Assembly (NCBI GenBank): GCA_946533175.1
Contig: CAMNBS010000003.1
Coordinates: 1 to 35,498 of the forward strand
Reading direction: 5' to 3'
Length of the DNA stretch: 35,498 nucleotides
DNA from: an uncultured Clostridia bacterium
Lineage (GTDB): Bacteria > Bacillota_I > Bacilli_A > RF39 > UBA660
Translations under genes and position numbers: made by a program
The notes under the pieces: model-generated
The model's input: only the letters and a program-made list of their open reading frames with translations
Databases searched by the model: none
Told to the model about the DNA's origin: nothing
Part shown: positions 9,221-18,631 of the stretch, piece after piece
Numbering within the stretch: the first letter of the stretch is position 1
Layout of the letters: each line of letters opens with the position of its first letter

Positions 9221-10277
9221 ATTTTATATGATTATGAGAATCTAAGTTTTGCGTAATAACATTAAACTTATCCATTACTAAATCTAGTAATTGATCATAA
9301 GTATATTGTCGGTTATTAATTCTAAATGAATACTCATGAGTTGTTTCTAACATTGACTGTCCTAATTGAAATATAATATATTGAGCAAGTGGACTTAAAT
9401 CATTGAAACAAAAAGATGAACCATTATTAGTTATAGTAGTACCATTAAAAGTAAAGTCCAAAAAATCATCTAACATATTTCTAATATTACTTTTGGTTCG
9501 TGGTCTATTGTTACTATCATAAGCACCAAATACTATTTTATTACGTCTTTGGCAAAAATAATCGACAGCATTATCATCTATTGAGCCTTTAGTAAATATA
9601 CCATCAAAGGATAGAGCATGTTTCTCACCAGTTAAACTATTACCCATCAAAAAATCTGTTAATTCACCGGTATTAACAATTGTTGCTTCATTAATCATAC
9701 CTAATATTTCTTCAAATTCACTTTGACTATAAGAAGTACCTGTATTAAGACTTTGTGCAGAAGTAACTAAATTTAATGGTGCACCATAGTCTGGATCAGG
9801 ATTAGTATATTGTTCTTCTTGTCTTTGATTATTCTGTGCCATTTGTTTTGAACCACTACGACTAATAAAATGTCCGGCTGCAAAAGCTAAAACAGCTGCT
9901 GTAATAATAGCACCAACTCTACCACCAACACTTCGAAGATTAAATCCGTGTTTTTTTTCTTTTTCTTCACTAACTTCAACAGTATCTTCCTTTGGTAAAT
10001 CACGTACTATAAGAGCTTTAGAAGGACTAGATGATACCTTACTGTCCAACCCTAAAGACTTATTAATTATTTCTAGTAGCTCGTCCTTATGTTTTTCTAA
10101 TTCCTCTGGATGATCATAAAAATAATCTAATAAAACACCAAGTTTTGAAACTAAAACCTCTAATGCTTTAATTGTTTCATCTTCAGATAATTTATAAGAA
10201 CGATTATCCGCATCTTTAACAGTAATTATAGGAAAAAAATCACCTTTTTGAATTTCAATTTTTGTATACTTTGCCAT
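9219..10277 (-). CDS. Hypothetical bitopic membrane protein, no family recognised
   Basis: 352 aa, GGAGGGG RBS; charged N-terminal domain, one TM (VGAIITAAVLAFAAGHFI), C-terminal soluble domain. Confidence 0.85.
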   Translation of the reverse strand: MAKYTKIEIQKGDFFPIITVKDADNRSYKLSEDETIKALEVLVSKLGVLLDYFYDHPEELEKHKDELLEIINKSLGLDSKVSSSPSKALIVRDLPKEDTVEVSEEKEKKHGFNLRSVGGRVGAIITAAVLAFAAGHFISRSGSKQMAQNNQRQEEQYTNPDPDYGAPLNLVTSAQSLNTGTSYSQSEFEEILGMINEATIVNTGELTDFLMGNSLTGEKHALSFDGIFTKGSIDDNAVDYFCQRRNKIVFGAYDSNNRPRTKSNIRNMLDDFLDFTFNGTTITNNGSSFCFNDLSPLAQYIIFQLGQSMLETTHEYSFRINNRQYTYDQLLDLVMDKFNVITQNLDSHNHIK

Positions 10278-10305
10278 ATATTATATCCCCTCCAAATACA
10301 AAGAT

Positions 10306-10334
10306 ATTATACTACAGTATACAATAAATGTCAA
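10306..10334 (-). promoter_or_regulatory. Perfect-consensus sigma-A promoter of the 352-aa ORF with inverted repeat in the spacer
   Basis: Minus: TTGACA (10329-10334) - 17 nt - TATAAT (10306-10311); TATACT-GT-AGTATA inverted repeat overlaps spacer and -10. Confidence 0.85.
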
Positions 10335-10837
10335 TTTTTCAAAAGATCATACACTAAAGAATGATATTCTACATCATCAGTTATTTTATTATCGTTAATC
10401 ATACATAATGGTGGATATAATACACACCACCAATTATCACCTAATCCTTCTCCCAACGTAATTACAAGCGATTCATATTCACCTTCCTTATATACAACTC
10501 CTCGATAGGTTTTTTTAGGAAAATAGTTCATACCATAATGTAAAGTAAAATTTTTAGTTTTATTAGAAATCATCTCATTTATTATATCTAAATTATTTTT
10601 TATTTTCTCTCTTGCATCAGAAGTACTATTAAAATCTTTAACCATATCATAAAGATCATCTTCTATTTCTTCTTTTAATTTTTTCTTTTCATATAGATCT
10701 TTAATATTATTACTATTAGCAATAATACGCATACGAATAGCATCAGTTGGTATAATTATTTCTTCCTCTTTTTGATATACTAAAACACCAATAATAATAC
10801 TAATTAATAAAAATATTCCTTTTTTCAAATAAATCAC
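10331..10837 (-). CDS. spoIIR: Stage II sporulation protein R
   Basis: IRMRIIANSNNIKDLYEKKKLKEEIEDDL...GDNWWCVLYPPLC; ends in TGA; next to prmC-prfA as in Bacillus. Confidence 0.9.
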   Translation of the reverse strand: MIYLKKGIFLLISIIIGVLVYQKEEEIIIPTDAIRMRIIANSNNIKDLYEKKKLKEEIEDDLYDMVKDFNSTSDAREKIKNNLDIINEMISNKTKNFTLHYGMNYFPKKTYRGVVYKEGEYESLVITLGEGLGDNWWCVLYPPLCMINDNKITDDVEYHSLVYDLLKN

Positions 10838-10892
10838 CTTTCCCTATCATAATGATTTATTCTTTCTTTTTTATACAAAAAAAATACTGATA

Positions 10893-11717
10893 TTAAATAT
10901 CAATATTTCGAAATACAAAAATCATTCTATCTCTTCGTGATAAATCTTTTTTACAGATTATTTGAACATTTTCAATGTCACTAAATATTTTAATAACATC
11001 TTCTTTTTGTTCATCACCAATTTCTAAAGCTAAGAGAAACTTATCTTTAACATGATTCAATAGACCAATACGAATTTGACGATACAATGAAAGGCCATCA
11101 TCACCACCGAATAGAGCTAAATGAGGTTCATTATCATATACAATGTCTTCTATTTTCTCATCATTACGAATGTATGGCGGATTACTAATAATAACATCAT
11201 ATTTACCAGTAACATTTTGCCACATATCACTTTCAATAAATTGTACTTTTAATTGAAGATTTTCAGCATTTTTTTTAGCAACATTAAGAGCTTCTTTACT
11301 AATATCTAGTAATGTAACATTTACTTGATTTAACTTTTTTTTCAAAGTAAGACCAATAGCGCCACTACCCGTTCCTAAATCAATAATATCAATAGGATAA
11401 GGAAAATATTTATTAATAAATTTTATAGTGTTTTCTACTAATTCTTCCGTTTCAAAACGTGGTATTAAGACATTTTCATTAACTTCAAAGATATTTCCAT
11501 AAAAGTTTACATTACCTATCACATATTGAATAGGTTTATTTTCCTGCAAAAGCATTATTTTCTTCTTGTAATCAGCCACTATTTTGGAATCAACTTGTTC
11601 ATCTAATTTTAATAATAATTCTAAACTATTAACATTTAAAAGAGTTGCCAAAAGCATTTCTGCTTGTGTTTTATGAACATATTTTTTTCCATAACAAATT
11701 AATTCTTCAATGGTCAT
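10893..11717 (-). CDS. prmC: Peptide chain release factor N5-glutamine methyltransferase
   Basis: [34 protein letters not shown]; overlaps prfA stop (ATGA). Confidence 0.96.
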   Translation of the reverse strand: MTIEELICYGKKYVHKTQAEMLLATLLNVNSLELLLKLDEQVDSKIVADYKKKIMLLQENKPIQYVIGNVNFYGNIFEVNENVLIPRFETEELVENTIKFINKYFPYPIDIIDLGTGSGAIGLTLKKKLNQVNVTLLDISKEALNVAKKNAENLQLKVQFIESDMWQNVTGKYDVIISNPPYIRNDEKIEDIVYDNEPHLALFGGDDGLSLYRQIRIGLLNHVKDKFLLALEIGDEQKEDVIKIFSDIENVQIICKKDLSRRDRMIFVFRNIDI

Positions 11718-12778
11718 TGTTCAATTTCGCCCATTAGTTTTCTTTTTTGGTCTTCAGTAATTAAAGCTTCAATTAAATCTTTTAAAGCACCATTCATAAC
11801 TCGATCAAGATTATTGGTTGTATAACCAATACGATGATCAGTTACTCTATTTTGGGGATAATTATAGGTTCTTATTTTCTCACTACGATCTCCTGTACCT
11901 ATTTTACTTTTTCGTTCATTTCCAACTTTCTCATCTTGTTCACGTTGTTTAGCTTCATATAATCTTGCTCTTAATACTCGCATAGCCTGTTCTTTATTTT
12001 GAATTTGACTACGTTCATTTTGACAAGTAACAACAGTATTTGTTGGTAAGTGAGTTATTCGAACAGCACTAGGTGTTGTGTTAACCCCTTGTCCACCATG
12101 TCCACTAGCACAATATACATCTATTCTTAAATCATTAGGATTAATTTCAATATTAACATCCTCTACTTCTGGCATAACCAAAACTGTTGCTGTTGATGTT
12201 TGAATACGTCCATTAGCCTCAGTTACCGGTACTCTCTGCACACGATGTGATCCATTTTCGTACTTTAATTTCGAATATGCATTTGCACCTTTAACAATAA
12301 ATTCAATTTGAGAAAATCCCCCAGCTACTCCTTCGGTATAATCAACTATTTCAATCTTAAATCCTTCATTTTCACAGTATTTTTGATACATACGAAATAA
12401 ATCTCCAGCAAAGATATTAGCTTCATCTCCTCCAGCAGCACCTCTTATCTCCATTACAACATTTTTACCATCATTTTCATCTTTGGGCAGTAATAGTACT
12501 TTAAGTTCATCCTCTAATTCATTTTGCAATTTTTCTAATTCACTTAACTCTTCTTTAGCCATTAAAGAAAGTTCTGGATCATGAAGCATTTCTTTTGCTT
12601 CATTAATATCACTTAATACTTTTTTATATTTGCGATAAGTATTAACTGTTTCTTCCAAATTAGATAATTCGATAGATAATTCACGTGAACGTTTAACATC
12701 CTGAATAACATCATTTTGCATCAAAAGATTATTAATTTCTTCATATCTTTTTTCTATTAAGTCTAATCTTTCTATCAT
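11714..12778 (-). CDS. prfA: Peptide chain release factor 1
   Basis: [38 protein letters not shown]. Confidence 0.97.
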   Translation of the reverse strand: MIERLDLIEKRYEEINNLLMQNDVIQDVKRSRELSIELSNLEETVNTYRKYKKVLSDINEAKEMLHDPELSLMAKEELSELEKLQNELEDELKVLLLPKDENDGKNVVMEIRGAAGGDEANIFAGDLFRMYQKYCENEGFKIEIVDYTEGVAGGFSQIEFIVKGANAYSKLKYENGSHRVQRVPVTEANGRIQTSTATVLVMPEVEDVNIEINPNDLRIDVYCASGHGGQGVNTTPSAVRITHLPTNTVVTCQNERSQIQNKEQAMRVLRARLYEAKQREQDEKVGNERKSKIGTGDRSEKIRTYNYPQNRVTDHRIGYTTNNLDRVMNGALKDLIEALITEDQKRKLMGEIEQ

Positions 12779-12792
12779 AGAAACCTCTTTCC

Positions 12793-13233
12793 TTATTCGT
12801 TATCTAAGTTCATTTCATCTTCATCTAAAACAACTAAATCCGAAAGACCATCATCATTGTCTTCTTCATAGCTAGAGTCATCATCAATACTATCTTCATC
12901 AAAGTTTTCTTCCTCTTCAAAAGAATCATCCGTTTCCTCAAAAGATTCTTCTTCTTCCTCTTCATCAGTAATACTAGATAATACTTTATCAGAAGTATGA
13001 CGATTTCTTAGATCCCATAAACCATCAACTAATAGAAAACGTTTATCAGTTGTTAAAGATGTATAATAATCACCTATTTTACTATCAATTGTACTACTAG
13101 GTAATTCTAATAGTGAAACAATCTTTGTAAATAAATCTAATGTATTAATTCCACTCTTTTCTTTTTCTAGAATTAAATATGTTATGTCTTTATAAGATAA
13201 ATCTTTAATATCCTCTTTTTTTAATTCTTTCAT
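12793..13233 (-). CDS. rpoE: DNA-directed RNA polymerase subunit delta
   Basis: [44 protein letters not shown]...[13 protein letters not shown] plus Asp/Glu-rich tail; start moved to ATG after GGTGGAAA (track start 13260). Confidence 0.92.
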   Translation of the reverse strand: MKELKKEDIKDLSYKDITYLILEKEKSGINTLDLFTKIVSLLELPSSTIDSKIGDYYTSLTTDKRFLLVDGLWDLRNRHTSDKVLSSITDEEEEEESFEETDDSFEEEENFDEDSIDDDSSYEEDNDDGLSDLVVLDEDEMNLDNE

Positions 13234-13301
13234 TTTCCACCAATCTTTCTTGTTTATCATAAAACTTATATCATTTTTTATTCATAAAATCAATAATTAT
13301 T

Positions 13302-13643
13302 TTAAAAGTTCACATAATATTCATTATAAATATTCTCATCTTCTAATTGATATCTTACTAAAAAACTATTTTTATTTTTTTCAATTAAAAGAGTTTTCAT
13401 ACTTTTATTAAAACTTTTCTTTAATTTTTTAATTTGAATATCAATAGAATTATTAACAAAATCCAGAAAAAAAATATAATCATTATTTTCTCTTTTGATT
13501 GAATTATTAATCATATCAATTATCATAATATTATTTTCTGAATCAATATATTTTATTACATCATCATTTTTTATTGCTAATATTTCTTCAATTTCTTGAT
13601 GTCCATTCATATCTTTAACTACACGAATTTGTCTTCTCTCCAT
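13302..13643 (-). CDS. Possible DUF1934 (YwiB-like) lipocalin-fold protein
   Basis: 113 aa beta-rich; QIRVVKDMNGHQEIEEI start and ...VRYQLEDENIYNEYYVNF end; located upstream of rpoE. Confidence 0.45.
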   Translation of the reverse strand: MERRQIRVVKDMNGHQEIEEILAIKNDDVIKYIDSENNIMIIDMINNSIKRENNDYIFFLDFVNNSIDIQIKKLKKSFNKSMKTLLIEKNKNSFLVRYQLEDENIYNEYYVNF

Positions 13644-13658
13644 AACATCACGCGAATG

Positions 13659-13697
13659 ATTATAACATATTTTTTAAATAAATCAATACATATTGAT
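13659..13697 (-). promoter_or_regulatory. Promoter of the 113-aa ORF with a 7-2-7 inverted repeat over the -35
   Basis: Minus TTGATT (13681-13686) - 16 nt - TATAAT (13659-13664); ATCAATA-ca-TATTGAT at 13682-13697. Confidence 0.5.
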
Positions 13698-13731
13698 AAA
13701 ATTATTTTCCATAATAACAATTGGTGAGAAA

Positions 13732-15678
13732 ATGAAAATTAAAAGACTTATTTTTAAATATTTTTGCATTATTATTTTTCTTATGATTTTCACGATTAAT
13801 GCTTTATATTTTTATGCTAAATTAAAGCCTAAACTAGATATTAAAAATGTAAATAGTTTTTATTTATATGATATAAAAGAAAATCTCTATTTCAAAGGTA
13901 GTGATGGGAAAGAATGGGTAAATATTAATGACATTAGTCCATATCTTATAGAAGCAACTTTAAATATTGAAGATAAAAAATTTTATGAACATCATGGTTT
14001 TGATATTTTAAGAATTGGGAAAGCTTTTTTTAATAACATTAAAGCAGGTCGTATTGTTGAAGGAGCATCAACAATAACCCAACAATATGCTAAAAATCTA
14101 TATTTAAACTTTGACAAAACAGTGGAAAGAAAATTAGATGAATTATGGTATACTATTCAAATTGAAACTCATTATACAAAAGATGAAATATTAGAAGGAT
14201 ACTTAAATACTATTAATTATGGACATGGATGTTTTGGCATAAAAGCTGCTAGTAACTTTTATTTTAATAAAGATCCAATTGATTTATCATTAGCTGAAGC
14301 TACAGTTCTGGCAACAATTCCTAAATCTCCAAATAATTATTCCCCAATTAATAATTACGAATTATCTAAAAAGAGAAAAGAAAGAACTCTAAAAAACCTA
14401 TTAAATGATAACCTAATAACAAATGATGAATATCAAAAAGCTTTAGAAGAAGAAATAAAACTCTATGGAAAAAAAGAAAAAATAAATCTTCAAACTTTAA
14501 TGTATTATGAAGATGCTGTTTTTAAAGAACTAAAAAACTTACCTGGTATTCCTTCAACATACCTAACAACCGGTGGTCTTAAAATTTATACTAATTTAGA
14601 TATTAAGGCACAAACTAATTTAGAAGAAAGTATACAAAAAAATATTAAAAATGACGAATTACAGGTGAATAGCATAATGATGGAACCACAAACTGGTAAA
14701 ATAATAGCTTTAGTAGGAGGAAGAGATTATAATAAAAGTCAATATAATCGATCTTTATCGTCATATCGACAGGTAGGATCAACTATGAAACCAATCTTAT
14801 ATTATACCGCTCTTGCCAATGGATTTACTGCTTCAAGTTCATTTATTTCGGAAAAAACAACTTTTACAGTTGCCAACAACAAAACTTATTCACCAAAGAA
14901 TTATGGTGATATATATGGTAATAAATCTATATCTATGGCGGCAGCTATTGCCCTATCCGATAATGTATATGCTATTAAAACGCATCTTTTTTTAGGAGAA
15001 GAACAGATGATTGAAACAGCATATCTCATGGGAATAAAATCTAAACTCGAAAAAATTCCTTCTTTGCCTTTAGGAACTAATGAACTAAACATTATTGAAA
15101 TAACAAATGCTTACGCTACACTAGCTAGTGGTGGAATAAGAAATGAACCATACTTTATTGAAAAAGTTTGCGACATGAACGATAATATTCTATATGAACA
15201 TAAAGATACTTCTCAAATAGTTCTTGACTATAATTATGTTTATATTTTAAATGATATGCTTTCACTTACCTATGATTATGACATGATTGATTATTCATAT
15301 CCCACGAACATTGCAATTAATGCACTATTATCACATAAATACGCTGTAAAATCTGGTTCGACAGAAACCGATAATTGGATAATTGGCTTCAATAAAAATA
15401 TTGTAACAAGTGTATGGGTTGGTTACGACGATAATAAAGAACTAAATACTAATGACTATAAATATGTAAAAAAGATATGGGCTAATACGATGGAAAGTTA
15501 TCTGGATGATAAAGATAATACATGGTATGAAAAACCCGACAATGTCGTAGGTGTTTTTGTAAATCCTATAACAGGGGAATTAGCAGATGGTAAAACCACC
15601 AAAAGAAAGATTTTTTACTATCTCAAAGGCAGTGAACCATTAAATTTACAAAATGTTTTTCAGGAAATGATTGAATAA
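13732..15678 (+). CDS. Class A penicillin-binding protein (GT51 transglycosylase/transpeptidase)
   Basis: EDKKFYEHHGFD, GASTITQQYAKNLYL, GSTMKPILYY (SxxK), SDN, KSGST motifs; start moved to ATG after GGTGAGAAA (track start 13693). Confidence 0.96.
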   Translation: MKIKRLIFKYFCIIIFLMIFTINALYFYAKLKPKLDIKNVNSFYLYDIKENLYFKGSDGKEWVNINDISPYLIEATLNIEDKKFYEHHGFDILRIGKAFFNNIKAGRIVEGASTITQQYAKNLYLNFDKTVERKLDELWYTIQIETHYTKDEILEGYLNTINYGHGCFGIKAASNFYFNKDPIDLSLAEATVLATIPKSPNNYSPINNYELSKKRKERTLKNLLNDNLITNDEYQKALEEEIKLYGKKEKINLQTLMYYEDAVFKELKNLPGIPSTYLTTGGLKIYTNLDIKAQTNLEESIQKNIKNDELQVNSIMMEPQTGKIIALVGGRDYNKSQYNRSLSSYRQVGSTMKPILYYTALANGFTASSSFISEKTTFTVANNKTYSPKNYGDIYGNKSISMAAAIALSDNVYAIKTHLFLGEEQMIETAYLMGIKSKLEKIPSLPLGTNELNIIEITNAYATLASGGIRNEPYFIEKVCDMNDNILYEHKDTSQIVLDYNYVYILNDMLSLTYDYDMIDYSYPTNIAINALLSHKYAVKSGSTETDNWIIGFNKNIVTSVWVGYDDNKELNTNDYKYVKKIWANTMESYLDDKDNTWYEKPDNVVGVFVNPITGELADGKTTKRKIFYYLKGSEPLNLQNVFQEMIE

Positions 15679-15679
15679 A

Positions 15680-15703
15680 AAAAATATCCTAAAGATATTC
15701 TTT
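15680..15703. terminator. Bidirectional terminator between convergent PBP and pduL
   Basis: AAAAATATC-CTAAA-GATATTCTTTT. Confidence 0.6.
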
Positions 15704-16263
15704 TATAACAAAATCTCCACTTCATCACCTTGATGAAGAAGAAAACCATTTGCATCATCGGTATCTAAATGTAATTCAAAATAAGCTTCATCAGTGTCTT
15801 TCAAATATACATTTTCCATAATTCCGCCCTTTTCTCCCCCTATTTTGACAGAAACTTTTTCAATTCCTTCCAATTTATGTTCTTTTCGAATATTTTTATC
15901 AACATGAATATGTCTTGTTGCTATAATGCATACATTCTTAGTAATAGAGCCATTTGGACCAATAATTGTTATTTTTGAAGCCATCGATAAATCACCAGAA
16001 TTACGTACTGGCGGATCTACTCCTAAGTAATAAGCGTCTGTCTTAGAAATCTCTACCTGAGTATATTCTCTATTAGGACCTAATACTCGAACATTTTCTA
16101 TTGTTCTTTTTTCACCCTTAATGGTAACTGTTTCATTACAAGCATATGTTTTAGGCTGTGTTAAATCGTTTCGTTTAGTTAACGGAATACTTCCAAATAA
16201 TATATGATAATCAGCATTATTTAGATGAACATGACGATTAGAAATACCTACTTTTACATTCAT
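15703..16263 (-). CDS. pduL: Phosphate propanoyltransferase (PduL-type)
   Basis: VGISNRHVHLNNADYHILFG; TIIATRHIH-type motif (CIIATRHIHVDK); LHLDTDDANGFLLHQGDEVEI. Confidence 0.92.
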   Translation of the reverse strand: MNVKVGISNRHVHLNNADYHILFGSIPLTKRNDLTQPKTYACNETVTIKGEKRTIENVRVLGPNREYTQVEISKTDAYYLGVDPPVRNSGDLSMASKITIIGPNGSITKNVCIIATRHIHVDKNIRKEHKLEGIEKVSVKIGGEKGGIMENVYLKDTDEAYFELHLDTDDANGFLLHQGDEVEILL

Positions 16264-16342
16264 TAATTTTCACCTCAAATCAATTATACACAAATTAGTT
16301 ATATTTTAAAAGATTATTCATAAAATTCAATGAGGTGAACGA

Positions 16343-16630
16343 ATGAATAATAATCTATATAATAATCCCAATTTCATGCCAAATCAAAATATGATAAATT
16401 ATAATAGTTATCAACAAAATTATGTAGAAGATTACTTAAAACGAAATATTAACCATCAAATCGAAGCTCATGTATCATTTTCAGATTCTATTGAATGGAG
16501 AGATAGCGTTTTTACTGGCATTTTAGAAGATGTAGGTAAAGACTATATTGTTATTCTTAATAATCAGAAAAAATATGTTATTTGGAGTGTATATATTAAT
16601 TACATTATTTTAGGTAATCAACAAGTTTAA
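16343..16630 (+). CDS. gerQ: Spore coat protein GerQ
   Basis: YVEDYLKRNINHQIEAHVSFSDSIEWRDSVFTGILEDVGKDYIVI...YVIWSVYINYIIL; N/Q/Y-rich N-terminus. Confidence 0.88.
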   Translation: MNNNLYNNPNFMPNQNMINYNSYQQNYVEDYLKRNINHQIEAHVSFSDSIEWRDSVFTGILEDVGKDYIVILNNQKKYVIWSVYINYIILGNQQV

Positions 16631-16635
16631 AATAT

Positions 16636-16663
16636 TTGATTATTGCCAAAAAAATGATATAAT
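16636..16663 (+). promoter_or_regulatory. Putative sigma-A promoter upstream of the LemA-like gene
   Basis: TTGATT - 16 nt - TATAAT. Confidence 0.6.
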
Positions 16664-16678
16664 AATCATGGTGATAAT

Positions 16679-17215
16679 ATGAAAATATGGGTTATAATTT
16701 GTATATTAATTGCACTTTTAGGTATAATAGCAATTATTATGATCATTGAATATCATAAATATCAATGGTTAATTACCAAATTAAATAAAGGAGAAAATAA
16801 ATTACATAAATCTTTGGAAAATAAACACCAAATACTCTTAAATTATTTAGCATTTTTAAAAGACAATATTTCTCTTCCAAATACTGAATTTGATGAATAT
16901 CAATTAATAAATAATAACATATCTCTACTAGAGTTTGATAAATTAGTTACTAACTTTGATAACCAAATTAAAACATATATAAATGATAATGAAAAACTGT
17001 TGAAAAAAGAAGAATTAATTACTATTAATAAGAATTTAGAAGAAGCTAATTCAAGCATACAAGGATATAAAAAGTATTATAATGAAAACATTTCAACATA
17101 TAATAATTTATTAAAATCTTTCCCAACAAACATTGTTGGAAAAATATTTAAATATCAAACAAAAGATTATTTAGAAGAACAAACTGATGAACATTTCAAA
17201 ATATTAGATGAATAG
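16679..17215 (+). CDS. LemA-like membrane protein (divergent)
   Basis: N-terminal TM then helical region; SSIQGYKKYYNENISTYNNLLKSFPTNIVGKIFKYQTKDYLE resembles the LemA C-terminal motif. Confidence 0.6.
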   Translation: MKIWVIICILIALLGIIAIIMIIEYHKYQWLITKLNKGENKLHKSLENKHQILLNYLAFLKDNISLPNTEFDEYQLINNNISLLEFDKLVTNFDNQIKTYINDNEKLLKKEELITINKNLEEANSSIQGYKKYYNENISTYNNLLKSFPTNIVGKIFKYQTKDYLEEQTDEHFKILDE

Positions 17216-17230
17216 TTCATCTTTTTTTAT

Positions 17231-17262
17231 AAAAAAAACTAAGAATCAATAAATTCTTAGTT
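17231..17262 (-). terminator. Terminator downstream of cdaR
   Basis: Minus: AACTAAGAAT-TTATTG-ATTCTTAGTT then T8. Confidence 0.7.
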
Positions 17263-18631
17263 ATTTTTTAGTTATTGTTACTTTAACCTTCGTTGTTTTT
17301 GGTTCATAGCTTAATCTAACATCTTCACCACCAGCAACGACATCAACTTCATATTCACCTGGTGATGTATATTTGGTTAAATCAATTGAAGCAGTAATCT
17401 TACTTGAGTCAAGATTTTTTAAAGCTTCTTCACTACCCTTGACAATAACCGATGTTATAACATCTTCTTTAGATGCCGTAGTAACGGATAAGTTTGGATT
17501 AAGATTCTGATGAATAATACGTATATCTGGTATTTCAACTTGTGACTCTTTAGTTACTTTTAAATCAACTGTTACTGTTTTAAGACTTAAATCACGAACA
17601 CCCGTAGGTTTTTCAATATTAACTGAATATGTTTTATTTTCGCTAACTCCATTAATGTCAACATATACCGGAATAAATTCTATTTTAGCAAGATTTTCTT
17701 CGCTACCATAAACATCAATTGAATTTGAACTTGGTGTTAAGGCACTAATAGCATATCCAAGAGCTAATTTTGTTCCATTAAGTGGCATTACTTTAATAGG
17801 AACTGTTTTACTTGATGAAGATAATGTAAGCTCGGCATCAACAGTTTTTGGTAGTATCTCAACATCAACAACTTTTCCATCATTATCATAAGCTACTAAA
17901 TTACAATTTTTTAATGATACTTGTCCAGCTTTTGGACTAACTAAATTATTTAAATCAATTAAAGCTTTAACATAACCTACTTTAGCGAGTGTTTGCTCAT
18001 TTCCTTTAATTGTTACTTCTGTCTTACTAAGTGTAACATCAGTAATATCAAGTTTACTATCTAAACTCTCACGATGTAATATTTCATAATTAATTTCTCT
18101 TGTACCACTAACTTTATCATATATAACAACGGTAACATAACTTGGATCAATCGTATAATCAATAAAACTAAAAGATTGACTATATTTTAATTGAACTTTG
18201 TGCGTTCCAACAGATAATTCACGCAAATCAACACTTATTCCTTTGGTAGGATATTGTTTAGCTAAATATATATTTGACTTATTACCAACTAAAACAACAT
18301 CAGCTGTTTTTGGAAGACCTTCAATAACATAAGCTTCTTCATTATAAATAGCTTTAACTGGCTCACCATATAATCGTTCAGCATAACTATTCATCATAAT
18401 ACTAGAATCTTTATCTAATTTATAAAAAGCCAAAAAAGCAATTAATAAAGAAATAATTAATAATGAACTTTTATTAGTTAAAAAATTTTCTAAACCTTTT
18501 CCACTATTTTTAAAGAAATCCGTTATTTTTAATACTAATTTCATTACTGGGGTAACTAAAATTCGATCAAAGAATAAGATTATTTTACCGATGAATTTGC
18601 ATATTTTTTTAATTAATTTCTTCATATTCAT
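17261..18631 (-). CDS. cdaR: YbbR-domain protein (CdaR, regulator of diadenylate cyclase)
   Basis: N-terminal TM, repeated YbbR-like beta domains; translationally overlaps cdaA; RBS GGAGAAG before ATG (track start 18646). Confidence 0.88.
   Translation of the reverse strand: MNMKKLIKKICKFIGKIILFFDRILVTPVMKLVLKITDFFKNSGKGLENFLTNKSSLLIISLLIAFLAFYKLDKDSSIMMNSYAERLYGEPVKAIYNEEAYVIEGLPKTADVVLVGNKSNIYLAKQYPTKGISVDLRELSVGTHKVQLKYSQSFSFIDYTIDPSYVTVVIYDKVSGTREINYEILHRESLDSKLDITDVTLSKTEVTIKGNEQTLAKVGYVKALIDLNNLVSPKAGQVSLKNCNLVAYDNDGKVVDVEILPKTVDAELTLSSSSKTVPIKVMPLNGTKLALGYAISALTPSSNSIDVYGSEENLAKIEFIPVYVDINGVSENKTYSVNIEKPTGVRDLSLKTVTVDLKVTKESQVEIPDIRIIHQNLNPNLSVTTASKEDVITSVIVKGSEEALKNLDSSKITASIDLTKYTSPGEYEVDVVAGGEDVRLSYEPKTTKVKVTITKK

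Noticed and set aside
14813-15092. 60-aa (+) and 63-aa (-) ORFs inside the PBP gene
   Set aside because: Shadow ORFs within the transpeptidase domain
16299-16327. Possible sigma-E/K-type promoter for gerQ (ATA...CATAAAATT)
   Set aside because: The predicted start would fall on the RBS, leaving almost no leader; spacing is off and AT-rich DNA gives such matches easily
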